Assembly: GCF_040358985.1 (NCBI RefSeq)
Contig: NZ_CP132932.1
Coordinates: forward strand, 3,906,001-3,970,000
Direction of reading: 5' to 3'
DNA length: 64,000 nt
Source of the DNA: Tunturibacter empetritectus
GTDB lineage: Bacteria; Acidobacteriota; Terriglobia; Terriglobales; Acidobacteriaceae
Positions 34,392 through 43,625 of this stretch are shown piece after piece. Under the pieces are notes generated by a model. The model searched no databases, was not told where the DNA came from, and was given only the letters and a program-made list of their open reading frames with translations. A program made the position numbers and the translations under genes. Numbering within the stretch: the stretch's first letter is position 1; each line of letters begins with the position of its first letter.

Positions 34392-36056
34392 TTAGGAGAT
34401 GGCGGCGGTGACCAGGGCCTGAGCTTCGGTTTGTATTTGTTTGAGGTGGTCGAGGCCTTTGAAGGATTCGGCGTAGATCTTGTAGACGTCTTCGGTGCCG
34501 GAGGGGCGTGCGGCGAACCAACCATTCTCAGTCGTCACCTTGAGTCCGCCTATTGCGGCGTGGTTGCCGGGAGCTTCAGTGAGGATGGCGGTGATGGGCT
34601 CGCCAGCCAGCTGTTTTGCGGTGACTTGTTGCGGCGACAGTTTGGCTAGTTTGGCTTTTTGTTCTTTGGTGGCTGCGGCGTCGATGCGCTCGTAGACGGG
34701 GTTGCCGTATCTTTCCGTTAGTTCGATGTAGAGCTGGCCGGGGTCTTTGCCGGTGCGGGCGGTCATCTCGGCGGCGAGGAGGCCGGGGATGAGGCCGTCC
34801 TTGTCGGTGGTCCAGACCTGGCCATTACGGCGGAGGAAGGTAGAGCCGGCGGACTCTTCGCCGACGAAGCCGAGGGTGCCGTCGATGAGGCCGTCTACAA
34901 ACCACTTGAAGCCTACAGGAACTTCGAGCATCGGGCGGTTGAGGCCTTTGGCTACGCGGTCGATGATGCTGGAGGAGACGAGGGTCTTGCCGATGCCGAC
35001 CTGCGCGGACCACTGAGGACGGTGGGTGAAGAGGTATTGAATACACACAGCAAGGTAGTGGTTGGGATTGAGGAGGCCGGTGGTGCGGGTGACGATGCCG
35101 TGGCGGTCGTGGTCGGTGTCGGCGGCGAAGGCTACGTCGTACTTTTGCTTGTTGGCGATCATGCTGGCCATCGCGTAGGGGGAGGAGCAGTCCATGCGGA
35201 TACGGCCGTCCCAGTCGGTGGTCATGAAGCGGAAGGTGGCGTCAACGTTGGGGTTGAGGATTTGTAACGGCAGGTGATACTTATCGGCGATGCGGGGCCA
35301 GTAGTGGACGCCGGCTCCTCCTAGCGGGTCGACGGCCAGCTTGAGGGTGGTGCCGGCGAGGACTTCGAAGTCGATGACGTTGGCGAGATCGTCGACGTAG
35401 GAGGTGATGTAGTCGTGGCGGTGGGTGGTGGGGGCGTTGAGGGCCTGGGTGTAGGGGATTTTTTTTACGGCGGTGAGGCCTGCAGCGATGATGTCGTTGG
35501 CACGGTTCTCGATCCACTTGGTGGCGGTGGTGTCGGCGGGGCCGCCGTTGGGTGGGTTGTACTTGAAGCCGCCGTCCTCTGGTGGGTTGTGGGAGGGGGT
35601 GATGACGATGCCGTCAGATTGATGATCTTTGTGCTTCGCGTTGTAGGTGAGGACGGCGTGGGAGAGAGCGGGGGTGGGGGTGTAGGCGAGGTCGGTGTCG
35701 ACCATGACGTCGATGTTGTTGGCGGCGAGGACCTCGAGGGCGGTGGCGAAGGCGGGTTCGGAGAGGGCGTGGGTGTCCTGCGCCAGGAAGAGGGGGCCGG
35801 TGGCTTTTTGGGCGTTCTCAGGACTGTGGCGATAGTCGACGATGGCCTGGGTGATGGCGGCGATGTGGTCTTCGTTGAAGGCGGTTTTGAAGGCGCTGCC
35901 GCGGTGGCCGGAGGTCCCGAAGGCTACGCGCTGGACGGGGATGGCGGGGTCGGGATGAAGGGTGTAGTAGGCGGTGATGAGGCGGGAGAGATTGACCAGG
36001 TTGGCCGGGAGGGGAAGCTGGCCGGGCTGGTTGGGAGTCTGAGTTGGATTGCTCAT
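34392..36056 (-). CDS. pgm: Phosphoglucomutase (alpha-D-glucose phosphate-specific)
   Basis: Converts glucose-6-phosphate and glucose-1-phosphate in carbohydrate metabolism. The start at 36056 (MSNPTQTP) has an AAGGA site; an upstream in-frame start lacks one. The product is about 554 residues. Motifs are FGTSGHRG, the phosphoserine loop TPSHNPPEDGGFKY, the Mg site DTDHDRHG, the sugar loop GEESAGSTF and the C-terminal phosphate-binding ARPSGTEDVYKIYAES. It is an essentially complete enzyme. It diverges from the collagen-like gene. Confidence 0.97.
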   Translation of the reverse strand: MSNPTQTPNQPGQLPLPANLVNLSRLITAYYTLHPDPAIPVQRVAFGTSGHRGSAFKTAFNEDHIAAITQAIVDYRHSPENAQKATGPLFLAQDTHALSEPAFATALEVLAANNIDVMVDTDLAYTPTPALSHAVLTYNAKHKDHQSDGIVITPSHNPPEDGGFKYNPPNGGPADTTATKWIENRANDIIAAGLTAVKKIPYTQALNAPTTHRHDYITSYVDDLANVIDFEVLAGTTLKLAVDPLGGAGVHYWPRIADKYHLPLQILNPNVDATFRFMTTDWDGRIRMDCSSPYAMASMIANKQKYDVAFAADTDHDRHGIVTRTTGLLNPNHYLAVCIQYLFTHRPQWSAQVGIGKTLVSSSIIDRVAKGLNRPMLEVPVGFKWFVDGLIDGTLGFVGEESAGSTFLRRNGQVWTTDKDGLIPGLLAAEMTARTGKDPGQLYIELTERYGNPVYERIDAAATKEQKAKLAKLSPQQVTAKQLAGEPITAILTEAPGNHAAIGGLKVTTENGWFAARPSGTEDVYKIYAESFKGLDHLKQIQTEAQALVTAAIS

Positions 36057-36344
36057 ACCGTCTTGTCCTTCTTGGTGTGCTGGTTGATTGTTGTGACCTT
36101 TGCTTTGACCCTTTGGCTCTATCTGACCCATTGACACTATATGGGATGCGGGTGTGTGGAAGATGTATGGCGCGGGTTTGCGGGGGAGAGCCGGGATTGA
36201 CACGGAAGTCGCAGTTGAAGGTGCTTGTGTTTTGGGTGGTCTTAGCCTAAAACGGGAATGATCCGGGTTGTTTGTTTTGTAACGCTGCTGGGCCGCTTTC
36301 TAGCCGGCTTCGACGTGCGCTGTTGAGTATTGATCGTGGAAACG

Positions 36345-39164
36345 ATGGCTGGTCTGGTTTGGCGCAAGGGTGCGTCGCGGGGCCTGTCCATGAGGGGTTG
36401 GATGGGTCAGGTACGACGGATTCTGCTACACGGGCTAGGGGTTGCGGGGTTGTGGGCGGCGGCTCTGCCGGCGTCTGCGGTGGAGGCGACGCTGGTGGCG
36501 GACGCCCATGTGAACAGTGCGCGGCCAGCGGTGAATAGCGGGACAATCTCGAATCTGAATGTGGGCGGCGGATATACGGCGCTGCTGCAGTTTGATCTTT
36601 CGATGCTGCCGGCGGGGACTACAGCTTCTCAGGTGTCGCGGGCGACGCTGCGGCTTTATTGCAATCGGATGGATACGACGGGTTCGGTGAGCGTGCAGCC
36701 GGTGAACGGGAGCTGGGGGGAGTACAGCGTGACGTATGCGACGCTGCCGTTGCTGGGGAGTGCGGTGAAGACGGTGCCGGTGGGGCAGGCCGGGGTTTAT
36801 GTGGTGGTGGATGTGACGGGGCTGGTGCAGGGATGGGTGAGTGCTCCGACGACCAATAATGGGGTGGCTCTGACGGCGGGGACGGCGGTGGTGCAGTTCG
36901 ACAGCAAAGAGAACGACCTGACGGGGCATGCCGCGGTGCTCGATGTAGCGCTGGCCTGGGGTGGAGCGACGGGGGCGACCGGGGCAACGGGGCCGGCCGG
37001 GCCTGCGGGACCGACGGGAGCTACGGGAGCTACTGGACAGGCTGGGCCAGTTGGTTCGCCGGGGCTGAGCTTTCAGGGGGCGTATGCTGCGGGTTCGACC
37101 TATGCGCTCGATGATGTGGTGACTTACTCGGGGTCGAGTTTTATTTCGTTGACCGGGGGGAACAAGGGTAATACGCCGGGGCTTACGGCGCAGTGGGCGG
37201 TGCTGGCGCAGGCGGGGACTGGTTCCGGTGGTGGGGGAACGGCTGGGCTGGCTTACGTGGGGACCTATGCCGCGACTACGAGTTACGTGCTGAATGCTGT
37301 GGTGACCTATCAGGGGTCGAGCTATGTTTCACTGATTGCGGCGAACCGTGGAAATACTCCGGGGATGAGTCCGGGGCAGTGGGGTGTGCTGGCGCTGGGG
37401 GCGGTGGGGATTCAGGGGCCAGCGGGTCCTGCGGGGGCGCCGGGGTTGGAGGGGTTGACCGGACCAACTGGACCGGCCGGGGCTGCTGGGCCTACGGGGG
37501 CTACGGGAGGGGCGGGTGCTCCGGGGCTGCCGGGGTTGGTTTATCAGGGCGCTTATGTTTCGACGACGAACTATGCGCTGGGAGATGTGGTGCTGTGGCA
37601 GGGAGCGAGCTATGCTTCGCTGCTGAATGGGAATCACGGGAATGCGCCGAGTGCGAGTCCAGGGCAATGGGGAGTGTTGACGGCGCAGGGACCGGCGGGG
37701 CCTACGGGAGCGCAGGGTTCGCAGGGGATTGCGGGGGCGCAGGGATTGCCGGGTTCGGTGGGGCCGAATGGACCTTCGGGTCCACAGGGTCTGCAGGGGA
37801 TTGTGGGGCAGGCTGGGGCGCAGGGTTTGACGGGAGTTACAGGGGCGCAGGGGCTGAGTGGGCCGATGGGTCCGCAGGGGCCTGCGGGGCCGGTGGGGAT
37901 GGCGTTTCGAGGGACGTACTCGTCTGCGGTGAACTATGGGCTGGGGGATGGGGTGCTGTTTGGCGGGTCAGCTTATGTCTCGCTGGTGGCGGGGAATATT
38001 GGAAGTACTCCGAGCTTGAGTCCGGCGCAGTGGTCGGTGTTCGCTACTGGGGCTACGGGAGCTACCGGGGCGCAGGGTCCGGCGGGTCCGCAGGGATTGC
38101 AGGGTCCGGCTGGGTTTGCTGGAGCGGCAGGGACTCAGGGGGCTACGGGCGCTACGGGGCCGCAGGGGCCTCCGGTGGCAAACTATACGGGGAATTATGC
38201 CTCATCGACGAACTATGCGCTGCATGATGCTGTGAGCTTCAATGGATCGACTTATGTTTCGCTGGTGGCGGGGAATGTTGGGAATACCCCTTCGCTGAGT
38301 CCTTCGCAGTGGGCGGTGCTGGCAGCAGAGGGAGTTGCTGGACCGGCGGGTGTCGCAGGGCCAGCGGGTTCGACTGGGCCAGCGGGGGCGCAGGGTCAGA
38401 CGGGAGTGCAGGGTCCACCGGGAGTGGCCGGTCCTGCTGGGCCGGCGGGGGCGGTAGGCGTGACGTTTCGCGGGCCGTGGAGTTCTGCGGTTTCTTATCA
38501 CGCGAATGATGTGGTCAGTTATGGGGGTTCGACTTATCTGGCGACGACCGGGTCGGTTGGTTCGGAGCCAGATATTTCGCCGGCGGTGTGGGCTGTGCTG
38601 GCGCAGAATGGAAGCGCGGGAGCCACAGGACCGGCTGGGGCTGCGGCTTCTGTGAGCGTGGGGACGGTGACGACGGGTGCTGCGGGGACGCAGGCGAGCG
38701 TGACCAATGTCGGGAGTGGAAGTGCTGCGGTGTTGAACTTCACGATTCCGCAGGGCGCGGCGGGGGCGAATGGGACGGGCGGGGGGGGCGGGGCGGGGAC
38801 GAGTGGGATACCGTTTGCTTCGGTGTATCACTCGGTGTCGTTCAATCTGCTGTTTCATTCGGTGAATAGTGCCGTGGACGCTTCGACGGAGACCGACGCT
38901 GTTTTGACCTGGGTTCCGGCGGGATGTACGGCGACGCAGTTGAGTGTGTTTTCGCGTGAGACGATAAACACGGTGAATGTGATTCTGCGACAGGGGACGC
39001 CGGGGAGTATGGCGAATACTTCGCTGGTTTGTACGGTTGCTCCGGGTGCGTCGTGTATTCAGGAGGGCAATGTGACAGTGGCGGCGGGGAACTTTGTGGA
39101 CTTTACGGTGACGGGTGCGAGTGGGACGGCTACTGGGATGTGGATGGCACTGGCTTGTAACTGA
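36345..39164 (+). CDS. Secreted collagen-like protein with DNRLRE domain and six CBM5/12-like modules
   Basis: A modular protein of about 939 residues. A basic N-terminus and hydrophobic stretch (RRILLHGLGVAGLWAAALPASAVE) give the export signal. Residues about 50-210 form a DNRLRE-type beta-domain (ADAHVNSARPAVNSG..LLQFDLSMLPAG). Collagen-like Gly-X-Y blocks (GATGATGATGPAGPAG) then alternate with six related modules starting near 37066, 37249, 37535, 37898, 38174 and 38459. Each has a Y.L.D.V...GS.Y.SL..GN.GN.P....QW.VLA pattern like chitin-binding CBM5/12. The C-terminal part (38640-39161) looks like a trimerising tip. Start alternatives are the ATGs at 36345 and 36390. It is probably a trimeric surface fibre that binds polysaccharide; inferred. 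Confidence 0.8.
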   Translation: MAGLVWRKGASRGLSMRGWMGQVRRILLHGLGVAGLWAAALPASAVEATLVADAHVNSARPAVNSGTISNLNVGGGYTALLQFDLSMLPAGTTASQVSRATLRLYCNRMDTTGSVSVQPVNGSWGEYSVTYATLPLLGSAVKTVPVGQAGVYVVVDVTGLVQGWVSAPTTNNGVALTAGTAVVQFDSKENDLTGHAAVLDVALAWGGATGATGATGPAGPAGPTGATGATGQAGPVGSPGLSFQGAYAAGSTYALDDVVTYSGSSFISLTGGNKGNTPGLTAQWAVLAQAGTGSGGGGTAGLAYVGTYAATTSYVLNAVVTYQGSSYVSLIAANRGNTPGMSPGQWGVLALGAVGIQGPAGPAGAPGLEGLTGPTGPAGAAGPTGATGGAGAPGLPGLVYQGAYVSTTNYALGDVVLWQGASYASLLNGNHGNAPSASPGQWGVLTAQGPAGPTGAQGSQGIAGAQGLPGSVGPNGPSGPQGLQGIVGQAGAQGLTGVTGAQGLSGPMGPQGPAGPVGMAFRGTYSSAVNYGLGDGVLFGGSAYVSLVAGNIGSTPSLSPAQWSVFATGATGATGAQGPAGPQGLQGPAGFAGAAGTQGATGATGPQGPPVANYTGNYASSTNYALHDAVSFNGSTYVSLVAGNVGNTPSLSPSQWAVLAAEGVAGPAGVAGPAGSTGPAGAQGQTGVQGPPGVAGPAGPAGAVGVTFRGPWSSAVSYHANDVVSYGGSTYLATTGSVGSEPDISPAVWAVLAQNGSAGATGPAGAAASVSVGTVTTGAAGTQASVTNVGSGSAAVLNFTIPQGAAGANGTGGGGGAGTSGIPFASVYHSVSFNLLFHSVNSAVDASTETDAVLTWVPAGCTATQLSVFSRETINTVNVILRQGTPGSMANTSLVCTVAPGASCIQEGNVTVAAGNFVDFTVTGASGTATGMWMALACN

Positions 39165-39240
39165 TGTGTCCTGCCGGACGGGCCTCCTGCGCGGAGGGCG
39201 GTCACTTCGTGACTTGTGTACCCCTTCGGGTGGCGCTCCC
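39165..39240 (+). repeat. GTCAC-hairpin dispersed repeat, copy 1
   Basis: TGTCCTGCCGGACGGGCC, a GCGCG-rich segment and GTCACTTCGTGAC (palindrome at 39201-39213) followed by TGTGTACC. It lies directly after the collagen-like gene stop. Copies are at 43515 and 47466, in the same orientation and mostly 3' of genes. Confidence 0.7.
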
Positions 39241-39272
39241 GCTGGTCGCGAAGAAAGATCTTGTGCCGGCCA

Positions 39273-39590
39273 TTACAGGCCTTCGGAGAGAGAGGTGCGG
39301 AGGTCTTTTGCCAGTGCGGGGAGGGTGGTGAGCTGGGCGGGGGTGGGGGCTTTCAGGATGTGCTCGATCTGGCGGGCGATGTCGGTGCCTTGCTGATAGC
39401 CGAACATGCCGAGAGAGCCGGTGAGCTTGTGGGCGATGCTGTAGGCCTCGAGACGGGGTTCTTCGGGGAGGGTGCCGGAGGCTGCGAGGGAGGCAGTGCG
39501 GTCGAGCAGGTCGAGACGTTCGCGCAGGGTTGGAAGGTTTTTCTTCCAGAGACTGGCGAGGACGTTGTCGATCTGATCAGCTTTCTTCAT
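39273..39590 (-). CDS. Histidine phosphotransfer (HPt) protein
   Basis: A 105-residue phosphorelay carrier. The phospho-accepting His lies in AHKLTGSLGMFGY, the four-helix HPt signature. Flanking helices are QIDNVLASLWKKNLPTLRERLDLLDRTA and TPAQLTTLPALAKDLRTSLSEGL. It stands about 320 bases downstream of the lone receiver and the hybrid kinase on the same strand. Together they can form His-Asp-His-Asp relays, but this is inferred from order. Confidence 0.85.
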   Translation of the reverse strand: MKKADQIDNVLASLWKKNLPTLRERLDLLDRTASLAASGTLPEEPRLEAYSIAHKLTGSLGMFGYQQGTDIARQIEHILKAPTPAQLTTLPALAKDLRTSLSEGL

Positions 39591-39729
39591 AGTGAAGTGG
39601 CTTAGCTCGGCGTGCCGGTGGAAGATCGAACCCAGTTGGCTGCCAAAGCATGCGGGTAGTTTACTGCGGATTGGCGGATAGGTGGAACGAATGTCATGGC
39701 CTGGATGTCATGCCTTGATACGTAGGTAA

Positions 39730-39808
39730 TGTGGTTTGAAAGGGACAAGCGGTTAGGGCAGGGTCAGGATTCGTCGGGATCCTTCGCTGCGCTCAGGATG
39801 ACAGCAAA
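39730..39808 (+). repeat. Dispersed repeat with CTTCGCTGCGCTCAGGATGA core, copy 1
   Basis: This shares about 80 bases with 58562-58640: GTGGTTTGAAAGGG, a GCGGTT-GGGCAGGG part, then TTCGTCGGGATCC followed by CTTCGCTGCGCTCAGGATGA. A shorter relative is at 51761. Two direct copies of AAAATGCTCC follow at 39820-39860. It fills the gap between the HPt and receiver genes; no gene seen there. Confidence 0.75.
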
Positions 39809-39906
39809 GCTTGTGTGCGAATGGCAAAATGCTCCGTGCAGATGACAACAAAATGCTCCATGCGGCGTGACGGGGCAGTTTGCAGTGCTTCTTTAGCGAC
39901 AGAGTG

Positions 39907-40281
39907 TTAGTTTGCCCAGCCGAGAGCCGTGGAGATCTGATCGGCAAGGGTGAGGGGATCGAAGGGTTTGAAGAGGATTCCGGCAAGGCCTAGTCCGGCA
40001 AAGCGTCGCTGGTCTACACCTTGGACCTTGGCGGTGAGCAGGAGCACGGGGATGTGGGCGATGGCTGGAGTCTGTTGCATTCTGGCGAAGGTGGTGGGGC
40101 CGTCGACGCCGGGCATCATGACGTCCATGAGGATGGCGTCGGGCTGTTCGGCAGAGGCGATGTCGATGCCTTCGGCACCAGAGCTTGCGGTGAGGATCTG
40201 CCAGCCTGCGGTTGCTTCGAGGGACAGCGCGGCTACCTCGCGAATGTCATCTTCGTCGTCGATTATGAGAATGCGTCGCAT
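39907..40281 (-). CDS. Single-domain response regulator
   Basis: A receiver-only protein of about 124 residues, CheY-like. The acidic pocket is IIDDEDD, the phospho-acceptor Asp is in DAILMDVMMPGVDG, and the conserved Lys is in FKPFDP. It has no output domain, so it likely passes phosphate to another partner, possibly the downstream HPt. The start could be the ATG at 40281 (MRRILIIDDE) or the one at 40308; the shorter form matches CheY-type proteins. It follows the hybrid kinase gene by about 70 bases, suggesting one operon. Confidence 0.88.
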   Translation of the reverse strand: MRRILIIDDEDDIREVAALSLEATAGWQILTASSGAEGIDIASAEQPDAILMDVMMPGVDGPTTFARMQQTPAIAHIPVLLLTAKVQGVDQRRFAGLGLAGILFKPFDPLTLADQISTALGWAN

Positions 40282-40354
40282 GAGCGAGTCTATTCTCTCA
40301 TGCGACAAGAGTTCGTGGAGTTGTCTACGTGGCTTCGCGTGTGGGTGTTAGTTG

Positions 40355-42058
40355 CTAGGCGGCGGGGCCTGCGGTGGCGAGGTCGGCGAACTTGGTGCGG
40401 AGGCGGTGGACCATGGAGAGGACCAGCTCTTCGACCTCCTGGGGCTGGACTTTGGCCTTGGTGAGGAACTCGGTGGGACCGAGGCGGAGCTTGGCCATCT
40501 CTCCTTCGGACATCTCGCGGCCGGAGTAGACGACCAGCGGCATGGTGCGCAGGGTGGGTTGCTGGCGGAGCCACTCGACGAGGGAGAAGCCGTCGCCGTC
40601 GGGGAGGGTGAGGTCGAGGATGAGGAGGTCGGGCGGGCGCGTGATGCACTGGCGGATGGCCTGCTGGCGGGTGGCGGCGTGATCGACGTGGACGGCTGCA
40701 TCCTGGAAGCTGGCGGTGAGGACGCTGGCGAGGTCTTCGTCGTCTTCGACGAGGAGGACGTAGGCGGGGCCTTCGCCCTGGTGCAGAACGCGGCCTAGCT
40801 CGGCGAAGAGGAGATTTTCGTTGAAGGGTTTCTGGACCCAGCCCTGTGCGTCGCCGGTGAGTTGGGGACGGAGGGTAGAGGAGAGAACGCTGAGCACGAC
40901 GACAGGGATGTTGGCGGTGATGGGGTTGTTGCGGAGACGCTGTAGGGTCTCCCATCCGCTGAGGCCGGGCATGTAGAGATCGAGAAGGATGGCTTCGACG
41001 TGGTGCTCGGCGGCGAGGATAAGGGCCTGTTCGCCGGAGCTGGCTTCGACGACGGTGTAGCCCTGGCGGGTGAGGTGCTCGGCGACTACGGTGCGGATGC
41101 CGGCGTCGTCGTCGCAGACCAGGATGGCGCCCTCGCCGCGTGGGGGGAGCTGAGCGGGGACGGCGACGTCGGTGGCGCGGGTGGTGCGGGGCAGCATCAT
41201 GTAGAGCGTGGTGCCGGGGCCGAGGTTGCGTTGCGCCCAGATGGAGCCGCTGTGTTGCTGGACGATGCTGCGGCAGATGGCGAGGCCGAGGCCGGTGCCC
41301 CCCTTCTGGCGGGCGTCGGAGGGTTCGATCTGCTGGAAGCGGTCGAAGATGCTGTCGAGCTTGTCGGAGGGGATGCCGCGGCCTTCGTCGACGACCTTGA
41401 GGAGGATGGAGTCGGAGGCGGCTTCGGTGTGGATGCGCACTGTGGAGGCTGCGGGTGAGAACTTGATTGCGTTCGAGAGGAGATTGGTGAGGACTTGGAG
41501 GATGCGGTCGGCGTCGCCGTCGAAGAAGAGGGCTTCGGGATAGGCGGCCTGGGCTACGGTGGAAGGTTCGAGCGCGAGATGAACGGTGTTGGCGTCGGCC
41601 ATGGGTGTCATGGTGTCGATGGCCTGCTGGGCGAGATCGCGCAGGGAGCAGCGGCGAATTTGCAGGGGAGCGCGGCCGGATTCCATGCGCTCGAGATCGA
41701 GGATGTCGTTGATGAGGCGGATGAGGCGGTCGGTGTTGGTGACGGCGATGCGGAGGAGGTTGAGGGCTTTGGCGTCTACGTCGCCGATGATGCCGGAGGA
41801 GAGCAGGCCGAGGGCGCCGCGGATGCTGGTGAGTGGGGTGCGGAGCTCATGCGAGACGGTGGAGATGAACTCGTCTTTGAGGGTGTCGAGCTCGGAGCGG
41901 TGGGTGAGTTGAAGGGTGTGCTGGTGCTGCTGCTCTCGAGCTTGCGTCAGTTGGTCGGTGAGGTCGCGGTTGGTGCGTTGGACGCGCAGGAAAGCGACGA
42001 GCAAGACTGCGGAGGTGGTGAGGAGCGAGAGGTAGCCAAGTAGAGGAAAGATATGCAT
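40355..42058 (-). CDS. Hybrid sensor histidine kinase with two receiver domains
   Basis: A 567-residue kinase. One N-terminal membrane helix (LLGYLSLLTTSAVLLVAFL), then a HisKA domain with phospho-His in FISTVSHELRTPLTSIRGAL. The HATPase has NLLSNAIKF, DEGRGIPSDKLDSIFDRF and GGTGLGLAICRSIVQQHSG. Two receivers follow: the first with DLYMPGLSGWE and KPFN, the second with DLTLPDGDGFS and FLTKAKV. There is no obvious input domain, so it may sense through the membrane segment or a partner. It precedes the lone receiver and HPt genes on the same strand. Confidence 0.92.
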   Translation of the reverse strand: MHIFPLLGYLSLLTTSAVLLVAFLRVQRTNRDLTDQLTQAREQQHQHTLQLTHRSELDTLKDEFISTVSHELRTPLTSIRGALGLLSSGIIGDVDAKALNLLRIAVTNTDRLIRLINDILDLERMESGRAPLQIRRCSLRDLAQQAIDTMTPMADANTVHLALEPSTVAQAAYPEALFFDGDADRILQVLTNLLSNAIKFSPAASTVRIHTEAASDSILLKVVDEGRGIPSDKLDSIFDRFQQIEPSDARQKGGTGLGLAICRSIVQQHSGSIWAQRNLGPGTTLYMMLPRTTRATDVAVPAQLPPRGEGAILVCDDDAGIRTVVAEHLTRQGYTVVEASSGEQALILAAEHHVEAILLDLYMPGLSGWETLQRLRNNPITANIPVVVLSVLSSTLRPQLTGDAQGWVQKPFNENLLFAELGRVLHQGEGPAYVLLVEDDEDLASVLTASFQDAAVHVDHAATRQQAIRQCITRPPDLLILDLTLPDGDGFSLVEWLRQQPTLRTMPLVVYSGREMSEGEMAKLRLGPTEFLTKAKVQPQEVEELVLSMVHRLRTKFADLATAGPAA

Positions 42059-42326
42059 TTTTGCCGGTGACCTATGGTAACTCTAATGCCACTAGTTGGT
42101 AACTGTATTCGGTAACCGTTGGAAGCTTTATAGCACGTACGTGTTAAAACGCAGCTTGGATTAGATCCCGGTAGATACTCCTCCCGAACCCGATGCGTTC
42201 TGCGGAGATATTCTGAATTAAGGGTGAGGATGCCAGAAAAATAGTTGCAGTGGGAATAACACCTCAGTGGGTTATCAGAGATGACAACATTGGAGGCAAA
42301 GCACTTAAGCCGAAGATTGGCATAAA

Positions 42327-42360
42327 AAAGGCCGTCTTTTCGCGGGAAAAGGCGGCCTTT
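42327..42360. terminator. Strong Rho-independent terminator after the DHS-like gene
   Basis: AAAGGCCG-CTTTTC and GGAAAAG-CGGCCTTT form a long stem with a GCG loop, an A-run on the left and a T-rich right flank. It lies 18 bases after the end of the DHS-like gene at 42378, on the minus strand. Confidence 0.85.
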
Positions 42361-42377
42361 ATGGGGTTTTATAGGGT

Positions 42378-43445
42378 TTATGCGGTTACGGGAACCTGGT
42401 CAAGAATGGTGGTCCATTTTTTCCCTTTTCGGGACGCCTGGGCGTTCTTGTGGAAGGCATAACCGGTAATCAAGGGTAGAGCGAGTGTGGCTTCGGAGAA
42501 GACCATCTGCTCGTAGGTGAGGTCGACTTTGCCCCAGCTGGAGGCTTCTTTGAGGGTGGAGCCGGAGAGGGCGCCGTCGCGGGCGTCGGCTACGGTGATC
42601 TGGATGGCGTACTTGTGCATGGAGGCTTCGACACCGAGGATGTCGGCGGCTACGACGATGTCCTGGGCGAAGTTCTTGGGGACGCCGCCGCCGACCATGA
42701 GGAGGCCGGTGGTGGGGTTGGCGATCTTCAGTTGGGTGATCTCGTAGAAGTCTTTTGCAGAGTCGATGGAAACCATAGGCTTGCCCTGACGGGCGTGCTG
42801 ATGTGCGACGAGACCGAAGCCTGCGGAGCAGTCGGAGAAGGCGGGACAGAAGATGGGGACGTTCTTCTCGTAGGCGGCGAGGACGATGGAGTCGCGGCCG
42901 CCAGCTTGCGGGGTCTTGCCGTTTTTGCTGAGGTAGGCGCCCATCTCGCGGATGAACTCGCGGGAGCTGTGCGGCCTGGGCTCGAGGGAGTTGGTGATCT
43001 GGTGGGTGATCTCGTCGCACTGGCGAAGCTCTTCTTCGTCGATGAAGGTGTCGTAGATGCGGTCGATCATGAGTTCGCGGAGCTCGGCATCGCCTGCACC
43101 GTACTTGTACTCGTCGCCGGCGACGTAGTGGTTGAAGCCGAGGGCCTCGAAGAAGTCCTGATCGACGATGTTGGCGCCAGTGGAGACGATGGCATCGACC
43201 ATGTTGTTGCGGATGAGGTCGACAAATATCTTTTGAAGGCCGGCGGATATGAGGGAGCCGGCGAGGCAGAGGATGACGCCGCAGTCGCTGTCGCGGAGCA
43301 TCATGTCGTAGATGTTGGCGGCGCGGGCGGTGTCACGCGCGGAGTAGGCCATCTGGGACATCGCGTCGACCAGGGGAACGACGTTGTGCTGCTTGAGGTC
43401 GAGATGCTGAATGGGGCGGGCTAGAAGTTCTTTTTTTGTAGGCAT
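42378..43445 (-). CDS. Deoxyhypusine-synthase-like enzyme
   Basis: A 355-residue protein of the deoxyhypusine synthase fold, an NAD-dependent aminobutyl transferase. The sequence has LCLAGSLISAGLQK, IVSTGANIVDQDF, AFSDCSAGFGL, the segment PTTGLLMVGGGVPKNF and the region LKEASSWGKVD. The Lys in that last region corresponds to the catalytic Lys of the family. Eukaryotes and archaea use it to modify eIF5A/aIF5A. Bacteria lack that target, so bacterial members are thought to make homospermidine-type polyamines. The substrate here is open. It ends at a strong terminator. Confidence 0.85.
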   Translation of the reverse strand: MPTKKELLARPIQHLDLKQHNVVPLVDAMSQMAYSARDTARAANIYDMMLRDSDCGVILCLAGSLISAGLQKIFVDLIRNNMVDAIVSTGANIVDQDFFEALGFNHYVAGDEYKYGAGDAELRELMIDRIYDTFIDEEELRQCDEITHQITNSLEPRPHSSREFIREMGAYLSKNGKTPQAGGRDSIVLAAYEKNVPIFCPAFSDCSAGFGLVAHQHARQGKPMVSIDSAKDFYEITQLKIANPTTGLLMVGGGVPKNFAQDIVVAADILGVEASMHKYAIQITVADARDGALSGSTLKEASSWGKVDLTYEQMVFSEATLALPLITGYAFHKNAQASRKGKKWTTILDQVPVTA

Positions 43446-43514
43446 GGCTCCTACAGGATATCAATTTTGGCTAGTAACAGTGCGGGATTTCATGTGAATT
43501 TCATACGAGGGGCT

Positions 43515-43572
43515 TGTGTCCTGCCGGACGGGCCCACTGCGCGTGGGGCGGTCACTTCGTGACGCGTATACC
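43515..43572 (+). repeat. GTCAC-hairpin dispersed repeat, copy 2
   Basis: TGTCCTGCCGGACGGGCC, then GCGCGTGGGGCG and the palindrome GTCACTTCGTGAC (43551-43563), followed by GCGTATACC. It lies between the alpha/beta hydrolase 3' end and the DHS-like gene, in the same orientation as the copies at 39165 and 47466. Confidence 0.7.
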
Positions 43573-43625
43573 GGTCTTGGTGGGTCGGCTGCCTGGGTCC
43601 TCCCTTTGGTCGGCGCGGGACTTCT

